Shown here one piece after another: positions 12,835 through 22,260 of a DNA stretch of 64,000 bases. A program made the translations under genes and the position numbers. Below the pieces are notes generated by a model. The model was not told the DNA's origin. It worked only from the letters and a program-made list of their open reading frames with translations, and searched no databases. Source of the stretch: Ascoidea rubescens DSM 1968. Taxonomy: Eukaryota > Ascomycota > Saccharomycetes > Ascoideales > Ascoideaceae. Each line of letters opens with the position of its first letter. Within the stretch, counting starts at the first letter, position 1. The stretch is taken from positions 253,428 through 317,427 of the forward strand of contig NW_017962913.1 of NCBI RefSeq assembly GCF_001661345.1, in the 5' to 3' direction.

Positions 12835-13093
12835 GAATGACGATTCTGATAATAAAGAAAAAAAAAAAGATGTTTCTGAAGATAAGAAAATCCAATACAA
12901 AATTGGTGACGCATTCATATTTATGTCATTGGAAGAAACTAAAACAAGATTAGAAAAAGACAACAAAATATTGGAAAACAAAATAATTAAATTTGAAGAA
13001 AATATTGATAAAATTAATGAACGATTAACGAGTTTGAAAAGTCAGTTATATGCCAAATTTGGTTCAAATATTAATTTAGAGCGTGACGAATAA
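12512..13093 (+). CDS. GIM3: Prefoldin subunit 4 with a three-codon first exon
   Basis: Beta-type subunit of the hexameric prefoldin (GimC) chaperone that delivers unfolded actin and tubulin to TRiC/CCT in the cytosol. Spliced CDS join(12512..12520, 12596..13093), 168 residues. Exon 1 is only ATG GAG ATG; the donor is GTAAGT, the branch AACTAAC ends at 12580 and the acceptor is AATAG at 12595, a 75-nt intron. The joined N-terminus MEMLASGKTNNVEVLWEDQQ aligns residue for residue with S. cerevisiae Gim3 (MELLPQG...EDQQKINEF), which fixes the model. Family motifs follow: REKEYLDDVSTEL in place of yeast REEKEYLDDVS, then QYKIGDAFIFM and LYAKFGSNINLE. Between the first helix and the beta hairpin sits an acidic insertion of about 40 residues with an 11-Asp run that yeast Gim3 lacks. 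Confidence 0.93.
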
Positions 13094-13210
13094 TATATAA
13101 AACAATAAAGATGCAAATAAAAAAGAATGTGCTATATTGATAACCTATAAATCGTTTAATCATATAAACACGATAGATCAAAAATGCATAAAGCCAAACA
13201 ATAAATGATA

Positions 13211-13471
13211 TTAGTTTATGCGAACTGTGCTGTCCTTCTCAATAATGACTGGATATCGAGCATTTTGAATTTCATATTGAAGAGTCGTAATCAATGGCTC
13301 AGGGAAAGCAAAAGTGAAGCCTGTTAAGACACCAGAAAACTCATCAGTGATGCATCCACCATATTCAACCAATGTGTTTTTAACGTTTTCAATTCTAGAT
13401 GAGGGGGTTTCATCTCCCTTGGAAAACATTAAAATGTAATTTGAAAGAGCAATATTGTTGACAATAAGCAT
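13211..13471 (-). CDS. PBI2: Small inhibitor I9-type protein (proteinase B inhibitor-like)
   Basis: An 86-residue protein resembling free-standing I9 propeptide-like inhibitors such as yeast Pbi2, which inhibits vacuolar proteinase B and takes part in vacuole fusion. The I9 fold pattern is visible: NYILMFSKGDE (first strand), RIENVKNTLVEYGGCITDEF (helix), GFTFAFPEPLITTLQ (strand and helix) and VIIEKDSTVRIN (final strand). The ATG at 13471 is the first in frame; the open frame upstream has no ATG. The family is small and divergent, so the name rests on the pattern of conserved positions and on length (Pbi2 is 75 residues). Confidence 0.68.
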   Translation of the reverse strand: MLIVNNIALSNYILMFSKGDETPSSRIENVKNTLVEYGGCITDEFSGVLTGFTFAFPEPLITTLQYEIQNARYPVIIEKDSTVRIN

Positions 13472-14021
13472 TGTAGTTTCCTCAACCGAACAAGAATCAA
13501 TAGTAACTGCTAGATTTACTGAAACCCCAACACAAGTAAGCAATGACTGTTGGTGGGAATTTATACACTGTACAAAAAAAGCTCATCGATAAGCACTATC
13601 TCCAAGTGGCGTTCTCAAAACAACTCGCTTTGACTCTGAGATAGCGACTTATGGAAGTCGAGTCAATCGTTGATTTTAGCCTGTGATTGTGTTTTCTTTC
13701 GGCAAACATATTGTGAAGAACAAGCGTATCTATGAGTATATGTAGATGGTAAAAAATCTTTTAATGTATGCTATAAAGTGAGATATTGTTTTGATTCTCA
13801 AATGAGAACAGAGTTACTTATACAGTATAACGAAATGAAATGGTTTTAGTGAAACAACGAAAAAAAACATAAAAGTGGTGAACGTGTAAAAATCTAATAG
13901 GTATGATGTTTTTAAAAAAGACAAAATGATTTGGGACATGAAAAACGAATGAAAATTAAAAGTTAATAAAAAAAAAGATAATGAGAAAAGAAGTAGAAGC
14001 AAAAAGAAAAAGGGAACTCCT
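13472..14021. other. Intergenic region with a long inverted repeat
   Basis: Promoter of the I9 inhibitor gene and 3' flank of the large membrane-protein gene. It holds a 12-bp interrupted inverted repeat (13589-13602 with 13638-13652). No tRNA cloverleaf or snoRNA boxes were recognised. Confidence 0.4.
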
Positions 14022-17000
14022 TTAAAGCTCTTTGAAAAACCGGGCCTCAGTAGCACTCCAATAGTTTAAATGCTTGACCAATTTCCAAATTTCCATATCA
14101 AGAGTATTGTAAACTTCACTAACATCAACTATCGAGTACCGATCATCAGATAGACTAATTTGAATCGATTTATCGTGAAGTAATTCAAACATTCTAATTA
14201 TTTCTTTTGCTAGCTGAAAATTTGAGGCATCGTTGTCTCTCTCAAAAACAACTTTCAATTTTTCTAAATTACTGACAAAATTCTTATCAAATGAATTAGA
14301 TAGTGAGTTGCTGAAAATCACAGAGTATAATAAATGAAGGTTATCAAAAGAAGAATCAGTTGTTATGTTCTTAATATACTCAAGGATTCCAGAGTTATCA
14401 TAAAATTTATCTTTTAATATACTCATTGAATCTTCAATTTCATCTTGAGTTTTTGGTTTGGGATATACAGGATGAATAGTTTTTTTATTATTAATAATTA
14501 GGTTCTTAACATAGTAAATCTTTTTGGTGAGATGATCAAAATCTAGTAGATTCTTTTGCAGATTTTTAAAATTATATTTATCATCAACATTCGCCTCCAG
14601 TTTTAAATCCATCAATGAAATAGATAAATCAATAATTATGTTGTCACTGATCAATTGATTTTCTTGTTGTTCATCTTGAATAGGGTCAAGCATTATGGCT
14701 GTATTTGAAAATTCATCATTATTTTGATTGTGATAATATTTAATAAAACTGAAACCAAATATTGTTGGAAAATATTCATTTATTAAATATTCATAAGAAT
14801 AATCATCGAATATTTCCCAGTTAAAATAAAAAACATTTCTTGATAAAAAATAATCATCAATAATTTTGTCCAATAAGTTTTTTAGTTTATTTTCATGAAT
14901 TTTTAGTTCATTATTGTGCAATGGAAATTGATCATAATTGTCGTTATTAATTAAATTTCTATCCATCAAATCAAAATTATAATTATATTTATCATTAAAA
15001 TTCTTTACTGAATTCTTTTTATTACTAAATTCTGAATCAATCAATTGATTAAACAAAGGATTTAAATAATTTAATTTGTCTGGGTCATTGTTTTGATAAA
15101 ATAATAAGTTTTTAAATAAATTAGCACTTGGTAATTTATTATTATGACAATCTAATAAAGTTATTATTGTTAAGGGATGTTGAATTGAATAAATAATAAA
15201 ATAATCATCGATATCATCAGCCTTTTCAAGGATAAAAGATTCAGGCAATTTTGAAGTTATTGTTATTGGAATGTTATTTAAATTTTTATTAATTTGATTA
15301 AAATTTTTTAAATGAACTTGGAAATTTAATAAAGAAAAATCATTATCAAGAGACATCTTATTATTATTGATAATTGAATACATGTGAATTAAATTGTTAA
15401 ATTCAATCTTTTTGGGGTAATCAAATAGATTTAAATTTTTTTTAATATCCAAATTAAGATTGAGATAATTTAAACATGATTGATAATTGTTTGATAATTG
15501 GATTTTTGATAAAGTCATAAAAACTTTTTGAAAAATTTGAAATTTTTTTTCATTTGATAAAGAATTTGATAAATATACTAAATCATTAAAACCATTTTTG
15601 TTATAAAAATGATTTAAAGAATTCAAGTAAGATAGAGTTGGAGGCTGGATTAGATAGATTACTTCTTCAATAATTTTGTTCAACTTAAACAAATTTTGTT
15701 TATAATCATATAGTTGATAATCAAAGTTATTATTTTCATTTTTATTTTTATCGTCATTAATATTATGGATATTGTTAAGATTATTTGATAATAAAAAATG
15801 ATTTTGAGAATAATTGTTATAATCTATAATACAGTTATTAATTGATAGGTTATTTAAAAATTTATAGAGATTTTGAATGAAAATGTGATTTTTATGATTT
15901 TTGTTTAATAAAGAATACTGATCATAGATTAATAAACCATTTATAAATTTTTTCTTAAAAAAATTATTATAGAGGTGAATATCTAATATTTTTAAGAATT
16001 TGTTATAATAATAAGAGTTTAAATTTGAAATTGAAGGATTTAGATTAAATATTTTAGTTATAAAATGAAGAGAATAAGTTGAAAATAAATCGAAATCCTT
16101 ATGAATTATATTTAAGTTTTGAATTGAAAAAGCAATAAAATTTTTCAAGTGATTATTAATTATGTTGGAATTTTTGTTGTTGAGAATATTTAAAGAAGAA
16201 TTGAATAAATCCGATAATAAATTTGCATTATAAGATAAAATTTTTGAGTTTTTATTATACCAAAACGAATCATAATCATAAAAAACATCTTTATTGTTGT
16301 TATCATCTTTATTATTTTTGATATTTTTAATATTATCATATGGAGAAAGAGTTTTTTTAAATTTAGTATATTGAATTGATAAATTTTTTATATAAGATTG
16401 AATTGAGAATTTATTTGCTAAGATTACGTTTAAATTATGGTTATTAAAAATGTTTAGTTTATTTGATTGAAATAGTGTATTGAACTCGTAGTCATTTGAA
16501 GAAGTATGACAGTAATTGAGTAAATTTTTGAGTAAATTTGAATTTTCATTAAAATTTTCATTATTAATGTCATTTTTGTTATGTAAATTAAAAAAAATAT
16601 TATAATCTAAATATAGTATATTATTGTCTATATTATTTTCTTTATTGTTATTGTTATTTTGGTAATTATTTGATAGGTAATTATTAATTGCTAGCAATTT
16701 TAATAGATGATTATAGTTGAAAAAAACTGAAGAAAATTGATTATTTCTTTGGAAATATTTATAATTTGAGAATAACAAATTTTTAATTAATTTAATCAAG
16801 TTTCTGTTACTATTGAAATTATCAATTTTATTAAGATTGTTGTGGTTATTATCATTATTATCAAGAATATTATTCAAAATATTAATCGAGTCATTGTAAG
16901 ATAATACAATTGGGTTGAAACCAATTGATTTCATGAATAATAACCATTTTTTCAATAGGGATTTATTATAATTTAGAAAATTTTCATTATCATTATTTAT

Positions 17001-17396
17001 GAGATCAAAATCATTGAAAAAAGTTAAAACTGGGCAGTTGTTTTTAGAATAATAGTTATTGTTATTTAAAAATGATAAGTAATTTTGTTGGTTTAAAAGA
17101 TTGATATTTGAATCAATTGGGATCATAAATTGGAATTGATCACTTCGGGTGGGTTTGCTATCATCTAAATCATCAACAGGATTTATATGGTCATTATGGT
17201 TATAATTGTTGATGTAGTTGTTAATATAATTATTTGGGATAAGATTCGAAATTTCAAGATTTAGAAAAATAATGAAAGACAAAGAAAAAAACAAAATTAC
17301 CAATAAAAGATGTCTTCTTCTCCTTTTATGATTAAAAATTGAGACTAGTAACATATATACATTTCTTTTAGTGACTCTTTTGGTTGAAATTGACAT
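14022..17396 (-). CDS. Asn-rich predicted type II membrane protein, unknown function
   Basis: 1124 residues in a single exon, ATG at 17396. A short basic N-terminus (KRRRRH) precedes one strong hydrophobic segment (LLLVILFFSLSFIIFLNLEI, about residues 29-48) with no further clear membrane span, so a type II anchor with a lumenal body is inferred. Just after it is a block that looks ordered: CPVLTFFNDFDLI ... LKKWLLFMKSIGFNPIVLS (about residues 118-160), a pattern reminiscent of secretory-pathway glycosyltransferases, but I cannot place it in a family. The middle is dominated by Asn and Leu/Phe. The C-terminal 150 residues, ending in LNYWSATEARFFKEL, are less repetitive. A Golgi enzyme is possible; this is inference only. 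Confidence 0.6.
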   Translation of the reverse strand: MSISTKRVTKRNVYMLLVSIFNHKRRRRHLLLVILFFSLSFIIFLNLEISNLIPNNYINNYINNYNHNDHINPVDDLDDSKPTRSDQFQFMIPIDSNINLLNQQNYLSFLNNNNYYSKNNCPVLTFFNDFDLINNDNENFLNYNKSLLKKWLLFMKSIGFNPIVLSYNDSINILNNILDNNDNNHNNLNKIDNFNSNRNLIKLIKNLLFSNYKYFQRNNQFSSVFFNYNHLLKLLAINNYLSNNYQNNNNNKENNIDNNILYLDYNIFFNLHNKNDINNENFNENSNLLKNLLNYCHTSSNDYEFNTLFQSNKLNIFNNHNLNVILANKFSIQSYIKNLSIQYTKFKKTLSPYDNIKNIKNNKDDNNNKDVFYDYDSFWYNKNSKILSYNANLLSDLFNSSLNILNNKNSNIINNHLKNFIAFSIQNLNIIHKDFDLFSTYSLHFITKIFNLNPSISNLNSYYYNKFLKILDIHLYNNFFKKKFINGLLIYDQYSLLNKNHKNHIFIQNLYKFLNNLSINNCIIDYNNYSQNHFLLSNNLNNIHNINDDKNKNENNNFDYQLYDYKQNLFKLNKIIEEVIYLIQPPTLSYLNSLNHFYNKNGFNDLVYLSNSLSNEKKFQIFQKVFMTLSKIQLSNNYQSCLNYLNLNLDIKKNLNLFDYPKKIEFNNLIHMYSIINNNKMSLDNDFSLLNFQVHLKNFNQINKNLNNIPITITSKLPESFILEKADDIDDYFIIYSIQHPLTIITLLDCHNNKLPSANLFKNLLFYQNNDPDKLNYLNPLFNQLIDSEFSNKKNSVKNFNDKYNYNFDLMDRNLINNDNYDQFPLHNNELKIHENKLKNLLDKIIDDYFLSRNVFYFNWEIFDDYSYEYLINEYFPTIFGFSFIKYYHNQNNDEFSNTAIMLDPIQDEQQENQLISDNIIIDLSISLMDLKLEANVDDKYNFKNLQKNLLDFDHLTKKIYYVKNLIINNKKTIHPVYPKPKTQDEIEDSMSILKDKFYDNSGILEYIKNITTDSSFDNLHLLYSVIFSNSLSNSFDKNFVSNLEKLKVVFERDNDASNFQLAKEIIRMFELLHDKSIQISLSDDRYSIVDVSEVYNTLDMEIWKLVKHLNYWSATEARFFKEL

Positions 17397-18663
17397 TATT
17401 TGAAGGAATGGAGAGGTTCGTGCAAGTAAATCAGTTTATGCTGTGGAAAGAAATGGAGAGGTGTGAACATTTACAGCGAAAGGTGAAAAAAGCATAAAAG
17501 ACAGTGGAAAACAGCAGCAGAGTATCAGAATACCAAAAAAACCAGCACAAAGGACCAGAAGTAAATAGCACCTTCAGAAGCACCTTCAGAAGCAGCAGGA
17601 GAAGCAGAGACAGCAGAAACAGCAGAGGAAGCAGAGGAAGCAAAGCCAACATCTTCACCAAAGTGCTATGTCAGGTGCTTATATTGTTAAAACAGAATAT
17701 GTTTTAGTGCGTGTACTTTAAACTTATAATAAATACCTGCATTAAATGGTCGCAGACACATAAGACGGTATGCTAAAGTATACGTGTTCCATGCACCTTA
17801 CGTGCAGCTTAACGCGTGCGGAAAAGCGCGGAGCTTGCGGCTATTTACGTTGTCCCGAAGTGTTTACGGTGATTTGGCGTACACTCGTAACTTGTCGTAG
17901 CCTGTCTATCCTTCCGACGGGTCGGAGCGGGTCGGAGCGCGCCCTGAGAAAAGCAGGCGTATTTGGGACGAGATGGTGAAGCACAAAAAGAAATGGTGAA
18001 AACAGAAGATGAAGAGAGGACGAAATAAGAAGACGAAAAGAAGTTGGAATGAAGACACACTGAAGACGAAATGAAAATGAAATAAAGACGACGGCTAATT
18101 GCAGTGGAATAGATAAGAGGGCAGTCCCTGCCTCGTTGCCATTTATCTGCCTCCTCTCATTCGACAGGTAAAACCAGTTTATCATTCACCAGTCATCAGC
18201 TCATTAAGGTGCTTTTCTGTCTATTTCCTAATCAACCAACTTTCCACAAATAATTACAAATCAATCTCTTTTTTACTACAAGCTTTTCCTCCTTTTTTTC
18301 GATTATTCTACTCACATTGTAATATCTTGTCAACTGCTTCACAATTACAACACATTCACAGTTCCAGCTGTTCAAATTGAGCCCTTTCTCTTCAATTTAT
18401 GCCCAATTGATTTCAATTCTTTGTTTCTATTATTAAAATTAAAATTCAATTTACCTCTTGCTGCTTTTATCACAACCGTAATCAAAACAATTTTCAAAAA
18501 ATTTTCTTTCATAATCATCTTTCCCAATCTTAAATCATTGATTTAATCACTTTTCTGTCAACATCTCTGGTCAATATACTTATTCAGCCTATTCCTATCT
18601 TTGCAATTCTTTATTATAAATACTACTTTACATCCTCCTGCTTTTTCTTTGATCCATTTAAAA
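17397..18663. other. 1.27 kb divergent promoter region with GC-rich patches
   Basis: This separates the large membrane-protein gene from PTH1. Bases 17550-17640 carry repeated CAGAAGCA/GCAGAGG purine-rich units, including a duplicated CACCTTCAGAAGCA at about 17570-17595. From about 17790 to 17990 there is a GC-rich patch with ACGCGT near 17811, then a pyrimidine-rich leader. No coding or RNA gene was recognised. Confidence 0.4.
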
Positions 18664-19521
18664 ATGTTTAAATTATTCAAATCAATTAATTCATTAAACT
18701 CATTAGCTGCAAAACCTGCAAAACCTACAACCACCTCATTGATTTTGTTATCCAATTCTACCAAATTACCTCAAACAACTCCAAAATTATTGAATTTCTC
18801 ATCTAATATGCCCAAAGCAAGAAATTACTCAAAGAAATCTAAATCAAATAACCAAAGAAACAGAAATAATAACAACACAAATCTAATGAGAAATAATTCT
18901 CTATTTTCTGTTGATCCAAATAAACCTCCTCTATTGATTCTTTCTTCTGTTGGTAATCCTGAAAATCAGTTTGGTTTAACAAGACACAACGCTGGTCATA
19001 TAATATTGAACTATTTGAAGTTAATCTACAATTATCCAAATTTTTCTAAATTAAATGGTTTTTCAAATGGTGTAGTATCCAGATTTGACTCCCCATCAAC
19101 AAACAATCTAATCTTATACAAATCAACCAATTATATGAATGAATCCGCAAAGTCTTTTGCCTCTCAAATTCCATATTTATCTAATCAATTTGGTAATTTC
19201 TATAATATCTGCTTAGTTGTCATACATGATGAATTATCTTTGCCTTTGGGAAAAATTCAAATCAGAAAAAGATGTTCCTCTCCAAGAGGCCACAACGGCT
19301 TAAAATCAATCCAATCCTCCAATATTGGTGCTAATTTCATCACTGTTAGTATAGGTATTGGTAGACCTGACTCAAGAGACCCAAATGTGGTAAGCGACTA
19401 TGTTCTTTCCAATTTCAATAATAATGAATTGCTATCTTTAAATCAAACTGCAACTCAGTTATATAACCATATTGAGCAAATGAAACTTGGTCAATATGTT
19501 TATGAAATCAATGATAATTAA
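18664..19521 (+). CDS. PTH1: Peptidyl-tRNA hydrolase, bacterial type, mitochondrial
   Basis: Hydrolyses the ester bond of peptidyl-tRNAs dropped by stalled ribosomes; the bacterial-type enzyme of yeasts is mitochondrial. It has 285 residues with ATG at 18664, the first methionine of a frame that opens upstream without one. The N-terminal 80-90 residues (MFKLFKSINSLNSL...) are basic and Ser/Asn-rich, consistent with a targeting sequence, and make it longer than the usual 190. Catalytic motifs are intact: GNPENQFGLTRHNAGH (Asn and His of the active site), VIHDELSLPLGKIQIR (Asp) and SPRGHNGLKSIQ (Asn). A 430-bp AT-rich gap follows before the convergent neighbour. Confidence 0.93.
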   Translation: MFKLFKSINSLNSLAAKPAKPTTTSLILLSNSTKLPQTTPKLLNFSSNMPKARNYSKKSKSNNQRNRNNNNTNLMRNNSLFSVDPNKPPLLILSSVGNPENQFGLTRHNAGHIILNYLKLIYNYPNFSKLNGFSNGVVSRFDSPSTNNLILYKSTNYMNESAKSFASQIPYLSNQFGNFYNICLVVIHDELSLPLGKIQIRKRCSSPRGHNGLKSIQSSNIGANFITVSIGIGRPDSRDPNVVSDYVLSNFNNNELLSLNQTATQLYNHIEQMKLGQYVYEINDN

Positions 19522-19952
19522 AAATATTTAACAATATCAATCTTTTAAAAATATTTAAAAAAAAATTTAAAAAAAACCAAAAATTTTCAAAAAAAAAACG
19601 TATTATCATTTACTGAATTTACACTTTATTCCTTGTTTTAGATTTCTCCATTTAGATTTTTTATAAACCAACATATACAACCATACATTACTAGAAATCG
19701 TTAACATTTTTTATTTTTGTTTTATTACTATGTTTATATTATTTTATTAATCACCTTTTTTTTCTCAATTTATTATAAACCTATTAGATCATTTTTAAAT
19801 TATGAAATTATTATAAAATTTCTGTTATATTTTACATTTTTTTTTTTACTTTTCATTTTTTTTTATGTACTGTTTTTATCAGTGTATATAGCATAATTAT
19901 TAAATAGCACTTGTATAAAATCTCTTTCTCTCTCTTTTCAAGGGTAGAAATA
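19522..19952. other. AT-rich convergent intergenic region
   Basis: Oligo(A) and oligo(T) tracts typical of yeast 3' ends; I see nothing else in it. Confidence 0.4.
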
Positions 19953-21602
19953 TTAACTATTTAACGATGTAATAACTTTTGATATTACTTTAATTGATTT
20001 GATTAAATTTTTTTTAACATGAGTTATGTAATTTTCTTTTAAAATTATATAATTTTGTTGAATTTGCAATCTTTTTGTTGCTCTTTGATCATCAATAAAT
20101 AATGCACTATCTATCCAATTATTGCGCTTCTTATCCAATTTTTCAAAGTTTTTAATTATTTCATTCATTGACTTTTCATAATCTTCAAAGATATAATCAT
20201 AAACAGCTCCTAATTTTTCCCAATTGAATTTAATTAATTCATTTTTATTTTCAATTCCATTTTCAATTTCAATTTCATTTTCAATTTCATTTTTGTTGTT
20301 TTTGTAATTATTATTTTCTTTATCTAATGATGATCTTTTACTTATAATTGAAGAATTTAATAAATTTACCATTACATCATCATTATATTTTCTATAATCA
20401 TTTAGTATTTTGTCTTGATTTATTTTAAATAATTCAAACAATTCATTATCTGTTGGGTCATTATTTTTTTCAGTATTAATAATAAATTTATTGGAATTTT
20501 TCAATGCTGTTTTGAAATCTTCAAATAATATGTTATTCCTTTTTAATAAGTTATTAATATTTGAATTTTCTTCCTCAATATTAATATCAAAAGAATTATC
20601 ATTACCATTATCACTGTTATCATTAATATCATTATTATTTTTATTATTTTTGTTATTATCATTTTTATCTTGATTTTCCTTTTGATTTTTATTATTACCA
20701 TAATTATTGTTACTATTATTTTTATCATTATTTTTTTTTCCATTGATATCATTATCATTATCGGAATTTTCAAGCGATTGTAGATCATTTAGTAAATTTC
20801 TTTTTACATCAATTATATCTGAGTTTTTAATGTGATCCACATTATCCAAATGATCAAATTCATTTGTTATGTTACATAGTTCATTCCCTACGATTTTCAA
20901 TTTATCATAATTTGATAGATTTAGATTTTGCAAAGATGGGGTCACCTCATTATCGGGAGATATAAATTTTTGTTTTTCTTTTTGTTTTTGTTTTTTCTTG
21001 AGTGCTTGCTGAGTTTTTTTTTCGTTTTCCATTTTATCAATTTTGTTTTTGGTTTTGTTGTTGTTTTCTTCAATTTCTTTTGTATCCATTTCTGCTTCTT
21101 CTTTCATTGTATTTTTAGACATGATCACTTTCTTATCAACCTGAACATTATCATTGATACTTGTCAAGGTTGTATCATTGCCAGGCAATTCAACATCAAT
21201 ATCATAATTTGGGTCTCGGTCACTTTTAGAAGAAGTCATTGAAAAGGCAATTGAGGACGCTATTGTTGCCATAGAAGTATTTAATTCATCAAAGGTTATT
21301 ACGTTTTGATTGTTGTTATTGTTAATTTCAACGGCGTTATTATTGTTAGGATAGTTTTGGTTTAGTGTCTTTTTCGATTTTTTGATTTTGGTATTTTTAG
21401 CAGCTTTTGTAATCTTATTCAAATCCACATTTGGCTTTAAAGAGTTAATTGGCTCATTTGAGTTTGATGACTTGTTTGATTTGATTGATCTAATTGATTT
21501 TGGATGTGGAGTGACCTTCTTTTCTACTTTGTCTGGAGTGGTGAATGGATCAAAAGCATGTTTGTTGTTACTATTAGTGGTTGTGGATGAAGTTAATGCC
21601 AT
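19953..21602 (-). CDS. Asn/Lys/Asp-rich protein of unknown function
   Basis: 549 residues, single exon, ATG at 21602 (MALTSSTTT). It is largely hydrophilic: Lys/Asn-rich stretches and a probable coiled coil around residues 160-225. The only part that looks folded is the C-terminal 110 residues, from FNWEKLGAVYDYIFEDYEKS through KNFEKLDKKRNNWIDSALF to the end, which reads as amphipathic helices. That spacing (a Trp-led helix followed by charged helices) recalls the C-terminal domain of fungal Ecm11-type meiotic proteins, but the similarity is too weak for me to name it. A divergent GC-rich promoter is shared with the ketopantoate reductase gene. Confidence 0.58.
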   Translation of the reverse strand: MALTSSTTTNSNNKHAFDPFTTPDKVEKKVTPHPKSIRSIKSNKSSNSNEPINSLKPNVDLNKITKAAKNTKIKKSKKTLNQNYPNNNNAVEINNNNNQNVITFDELNTSMATIASSIAFSMTSSKSDRDPNYDIDVELPGNDTTLTSINDNVQVDKKVIMSKNTMKEEAEMDTKEIEENNNKTKNKIDKMENEKKTQQALKKKQKQKEKQKFISPDNEVTPSLQNLNLSNYDKLKIVGNELCNITNEFDHLDNVDHIKNSDIIDVKRNLLNDLQSLENSDNDNDINGKKNNDKNNSNNNYGNNKNQKENQDKNDNNKNNKNNNDINDNSDNGNDNSFDINIEEENSNINNLLKRNNILFEDFKTALKNSNKFIINTEKNNDPTDNELFELFKINQDKILNDYRKYNDDVMVNLLNSSIISKRSSLDKENNNYKNNKNEIENEIEIENGIENKNELIKFNWEKLGAVYDYIFEDYEKSMNEIIKNFEKLDKKRNNWIDSALFIDDQRATKRLQIQQNYIILKENYITHVKKNLIKSIKVISKVITSLNS

Positions 21603-22260
21603 CTCAGCTTGGGCCTGTGTGAGTAAAGATTGGCGATTGTGTATCAGCTCTGCCTCTTACTAGGGCAGTGGGCAGGGCTAATTATCAATTTGTCAAGATA
21701 TTGCCGGATGAGACGCTGCTGGTGAATATATCTTTGAGCAATTGAAGATTAAGCGCTGAAGGTCTTGAATATAATCAAGATACAATTGAGGAAGAGAAAC
21801 GAAAAGCCCTGAGAGAAGCATATATACCTGCGCCCATTCCCAATCGGGTAAAACGCGATGGCCCAGTACTGTGGATCTGAAAAGTACTGATCCGCGGATC
21901 TGGAAGTCAATTAAAGCCCCGCGTCTATATGCATCAGAATTTCGAGCAGATGTCCCGCATATTCAGACGTCCCGCGGGTAGCTGTCGACGAAACCTTACC
22001 CAAAACAAGGGCCGGAACAGGGCCGGAACCGCTGTGAACTGATAGCTGATAGATTTCGCTTTTCTCGACTGTCTAATCTAATCAAAGAGATATCAACAAT
22101 CTTTCTCGATATTTTCAGTGGTTGGATTACTAAACATTTCTTCTTGATCAATATAAATAATAGACATTTTACCGTATTTTTGAGAACTATTTCTCTTTTC
22201 TTTTTTGTTTTCAATTGAAATACAATAGTAATACAATAGTAATCAGGTAATTCGTCAACA
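21603..22260. other. Divergent promoter with CCGCGG elements
   Basis: GC-rich compared with both flanking genes. It contains GATCCGCGGATC (21889-21900), CCCGCGGG (21971-21978) and several GTCCCGC copies between 21950 and 21975. Confidence 0.5.
21891..21898. promoter_or_regulatory. Perfect TCCGCGGA element (Pdr1/Pdr3-type PDRE)
   Basis: The octamer TCCGCGGA equals the pleiotropic drug response element bound by Pdr1/Pdr3 zinc-cluster factors in Saccharomyces, here within a 12-bp palindrome 363 bp upstream of the ketopantoate reductase ATG. The sequence match is direct; binding in this species is inferred. Confidence 0.45.

Noticed and set aside
20491-21663. Plus-strand Phe/Leu-rich frames opposite the Asn-rich protein gene
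   Set aside because: Antisense readings of AAT/AAC/GAT codons, without start context or domain features.
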